DNA from: Thermodesulfobacteriota bacterium
GTDB lineage: Bacteria; Desulfobacterota; SM23-61
Assembly (NCBI GenBank): GCA_030018715.1
Contig: JASEHN010000129.1
Coordinates: 1-7,680 of the forward strand
DNA: 7,680 bases
Reading direction: 5' to 3'
The notes below the pieces were generated by a model. It was given only the letters and a program-made list of their open reading frames with translations, searched no databases and had not been told where the DNA came from. The translations under genes were made by a program, and so were the position numbers. The first letter of the stretch is position 1, and each line of letters opens with the position of its first letter. Shown one piece after another: positions 6,190-7,680 of this stretch.

Positions 6190-6220
6190 AAAAAAAGCGA
6201 CCTGATAATGTAGAAAGTCG
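6190..6220 (-). terminator. Probable rho-independent terminator of the exported-protein gene
   Basis: On the minus strand CGACTT (6220-6215) pairs with AGGTCG (6203-6198) over 6 bp, including one G-T wobble, around an 11-nt loop. One C then precedes seven T residues (6196-6190). It starts 6 nt beyond the stop codon at 6227. The stem is short and the loop large, so efficiency may be modest. It would separate this gene from the cmr operon downstream. Confidence 0.5.
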
Positions 6221-6226
6221 TAAACC

Positions 6227-6568
6227 CTAAGAAATTGCGCCACCTCTACTCAACTTTCCGTATGTTTCGTGAAGTGCTTGCTTGTGCGGCCAGGTTCCAC
6301 TGCCAGGCCCACCTAAAAAGTCTTCGAACAAATAAGCTGACAGGATATCTTCTGGTGGTACACTTTTCAGAAGAATCTGTGCCGCTTGCAAAACATCTTG
6401 GGAATAAGGCTTCATGCTGCCGGATGTTTTCGAAAGGACAAAATAATGGGGCTGCTGTCTTTCGATCTGAAATTTTTCTTCTGATGTTTTTGCCGAAGAG
6501 GAAGGTAAAATGGGAAAAAAGATGAGGGGTAAAGCCAGGACAATCGCAATTTTCCAAAGACAAGTCAT
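6227..6568 (-). CDS. Small exported protein of unknown function (signal peptide)
   Basis: From the ATG at 6568 the product is 113 residues. It begins with a classic signal peptide: MTCLWK, a hydrophobic core IAIVLALPLIFFPIL (7-21), then PSSSA with likely cleavage after A26. The mature part is about 87 residues, with no cysteine and no lipobox. It has a charged start (KTSEEKFQIERQQ), a helical middle with a DVLQAAQILLKSVPPEDILSA segment, and a Gly-rich FLGGPGSGTWPHK stretch near the end. I do not recognise a family. A GTG at 6616 would extend it by 16 residues, with only a weak GGGA upstream. The ATG has no good Shine-Dalgarno either, so the start is uncertain. It lies in the same direction as the cmr operon, but a likely terminator separates them. 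Confidence 0.55.
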   Translation of the reverse strand: MTCLWKIAIVLALPLIFFPILPSSSAKTSEEKFQIERQQPHYFVLSKTSGSMKPYSQDVLQAAQILLKSVPPEDILSAYLFEDFLGGPGSGTWPHKQALHETYGKLSRGGAIS

Positions 6569-6670
6569 AGCAGAATTCTTAAGGACCACAGGGGCTTTTA
6601 CTCGAGGAAAATCCACTCATTCCCGGATTGTGGGGACATCTTAGCCAGCATGATCAATCATGTCAACAAG

Positions 6671-6686
6671 ATTTTTTTAAAAAAAT
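6671..6686. repeat. 16-bp A/T palindrome
   Basis: An A, seven T, seven A and a T form a perfect 16-bp palindrome about 100 bases upstream of the exported-protein ATG. Such tracts bend DNA and can act as an UP-element or binding site. No specific role can be shown. Confidence 0.4.
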
Positions 6687-6713
6687 ATTCTGGGGTTGAG
6701 AGCATCTTCAGAA

Positions 6714-6737
6714 CCTTCAAGATAATCAGCTTGAAGG
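6714..6737. repeat. 8-bp perfect inverted repeat with 8-nt loop
   Basis: CCTTCAAG (6714-6721) and CTTGAAGG (6730-6737) enclose ATAATCAG in the gap between the divergent exported-protein and CYTH genes. A T-run at about 6744-6748 follows at a distance of six bases. That would make a poor plus-strand terminator, and no plus-strand gene lies just before it. An operator or mRNA leader structure for the CYTH gene is equally possible. Confidence 0.4.
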
Positions 6738-6855
6738 CGGCAAATTTTTGTATTAGAATCCGTTTGGTCATTATTCCGGACCGCCTCAGTATGCAAACCT
6801 ATCAATTGGCTTGGTTTTAAGGGTGCACAAGATAAACCTCCCTTGAAAAAACACA

Positions 6856-7368
6856 ATGCCATCGAACATTGAAATAAAAGCTTTTTTGCCAGACCCATAC
6901 CGAGTCAGGCAGATAGCTGAGCAGATTGGGGAGGATGAGGGGGCTATCCTTCAAGAAGATACCTTTTTCACCTCCTCAAAAGGCCGGCTCAAACTGCGTC
7001 GCCTCTCCCCTACGCACGGGGAATTGATATTTTACGAAAGGCCTGATGCGCCGGGCCCAAAACAATCGCATTATGTTATATCTACCACCGGTGATCCTGA
7101 TGGACTCCGGCAACTTCTGTCTGAGGCCCTCGGAATTGAAGGAGTAGTTAGGAAGAAACGGCATCTTTTCCTGTTTGGGAAGACGCGAATTCACCTCGAC
7201 GAGGTTGAGGGGCTTGGCAATTATCTTGAGTTGGAAGTCATCCTCCAAGAAGGACAGCGAGCGGAAGACGGCATGGCAATCGCGACCGCGCTAATGGAGA
7301 AGCTCGGAGTGAAGAATGAGGATTTGATCGCCGGGGCATACATAGATTTGATCAAAAAACGCTCATAA
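6856..7368 (+). CDS. CYTH-domain protein (class IV adenylate cyclase/triphosphatase-like)
   Basis: The 170-residue product is a single CYTH tunnel domain. The opening motif is N4-I-E6-I-K8, a variant of the ExExK metal-binding signature in which Asn replaces the first Glu. I recall this form from bacterial proteins annotated as class IV cyclases. Then come QEDTFF (33-38), GRLKLRR (43-49), the LIFYERPD strand (57-64), KKRHLFLFGKTRIHLDEVEGLGNYLELEV (100-128) with alternating basic and acidic tunnel residues, and AYIDLI near the end. CYTH enzymes bind triphosphates with Mg or Mn and either cyclise ATP or hydrolyse inorganic or organic triphosphates. Sequence alone does not choose between these. 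Residue content looks intact. The ATG at 6856 lacks a clear Shine-Dalgarno. It is transcribed away from the exported-protein gene and the cas operon. Confidence 0.85.
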   Translation: MPSNIEIKAFLPDPYRVRQIAEQIGEDEGAILQEDTFFTSSKGRLKLRRLSPTHGELIFYERPDAPGPKQSHYVISTTGDPDGLRQLLSEALGIEGVVRKKRHLFLFGKTRIHLDEVEGLGNYLELEVILQEGQRAEDGMAIATALMEKLGVKNEDLIAGAYIDLIKKRS

Positions 7369-7680
7369 CCGAGGCTCTGGCAAAAGTCCTAAACACCGTC
7401 ATTCCCGCCCCCGCTTTCGCGAGAGTAAACTTCAGCGGGAATCCAGGGCAGCCTGAAAAATCTGGATTCCGGGTCGCGCTTCGCCCTGTACACCATGCGG
7501 TGCAGGGCTTCGCTTGCCCGGAATGACGATTGAGCTCCAGATTTTTAGATTTGCAAGAACCTCAACTGAAACGACAAAGGAACGAGGCGGGAAAAATATG
7601 GGCTGTGATTTTCTATGGTAAATTGATCGGGATAGGATATTAATCCAAGTCAATCTCATAAGTTAAGAAGGATGCGAAGG
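7369..7680. other. Non-coding right end of the window
   Basis: No convincing gene was found after the CYTH stop. The stretch contains the nested inverted repeat at 7397-7528 and then about 150 bases of AT-rich sequence. An AAGAAGG directly followed by an ATG at 7672 near the edge might belong to a gene that continues beyond the window, but too little is visible to call it. Confidence 0.5.
7397..7528. repeat. Nested inverted-repeat element (REP/MITE-like)
   Basis: The outer arms CGTCATTCC (7397-7405) and GGAATGACG (7520-7528) are perfect 9-bp inverted repeats. An inner pair, GGAATCCAG (7438-7446) and CTGGATTCC (7462-7470), is also perfect. A third pair, GCCCTG (7483-7488) / CAGGGC (7503-7508), gives a further hairpin. 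The 132-bp unit carries no gene. The CGTCATTCCCG...GGGAATCCAG layout is the kind of dispersed palindromic repeat seen in many copies in several bacterial genomes, so it is probably a non-autonomous mobile or structural repeat. Only one copy lies in the window. Confidence 0.65.

Noticed and set aside
5949..6226. CRISPR array or leader beside the cas genes
   Set aside because: I looked for repeated 25-40 base units at regular spacing and found none here or elsewhere in the window.
6677..6898. 73-residue minus-strand frame overlapping the CYTH start, with a hydrophobic beginning
   Set aside because: It starts inside the antisense of the well-supported CYTH gene. Its only good Shine-Dalgarno-like sequence (GGGAGG near 6840) has no in-frame start after it, and the composition does not look like a real protein.

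Overview
The window looks like bacterial chromosomal DNA of moderate GC, probably from an environmental, perhaps uncultivated, lineage. A Desulfobacterota-like origin is only a guess, based on the mix of an IS200 element, a type III-B CRISPR-Cas fragment, a BrnTA-type toxin-antitoxin pair and an inverted-repeat element that begins CGTCATTCCCG. No rRNA or tRNA gene was seen, and no CRISPR array is present.

Layout. Positions ~55-705 (+) hold a compact IS200-type insertion sequence: one tnpA gene between subterminal hairpins, with its ribosome binding site and start codon buried in a stem. Positions 816-1069 (+) hold a possible 16-residue leader peptide followed by a 51-residue protein with four zinc-ligand pairs. 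Positions 5909 down to 1332 (-) form a tightly packed four-gene operon: cmr1, cmr2/cas10, a BrnT-like toxin and a BrnA/CopG-like antitoxin. Each of its three junctions is a 4-nt ATGA overlap. Positions 6568-6227 (-) encode a small, probably exported protein of unknown function, with a likely terminator after it. Positions 6856-7368 (+) encode a CYTH-domain (class IV adenylate cyclase/triphosphatase-like) protein. Positions 7397-7528 hold a non-coding nested inverted repeat resembling a dispersed REP/MITE-type element.

The centre of interest is the cas operon. Of the six Cmr subunits of a canonical type III-B effector, only Cmr1 and Cmr2 (Cas10) are encoded here. Where cmr3 would commonly follow, there is a toxin-antitoxin pair that is translationally coupled to cas10. 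Cas10 keeps the catalytic GGDD palm motif expected for cyclic oligoadenylate synthesis and two CxxC zinc pairs. Its N-terminal HD nuclease site looks damaged: Leu and Ala stand where His residues are expected. The locus may be a decaying type III system stabilised by an addiction module, a system completed by subunits encoded elsewhere, or a reduced Cas10-based signalling or defence unit. The sequence alone does not decide between these.
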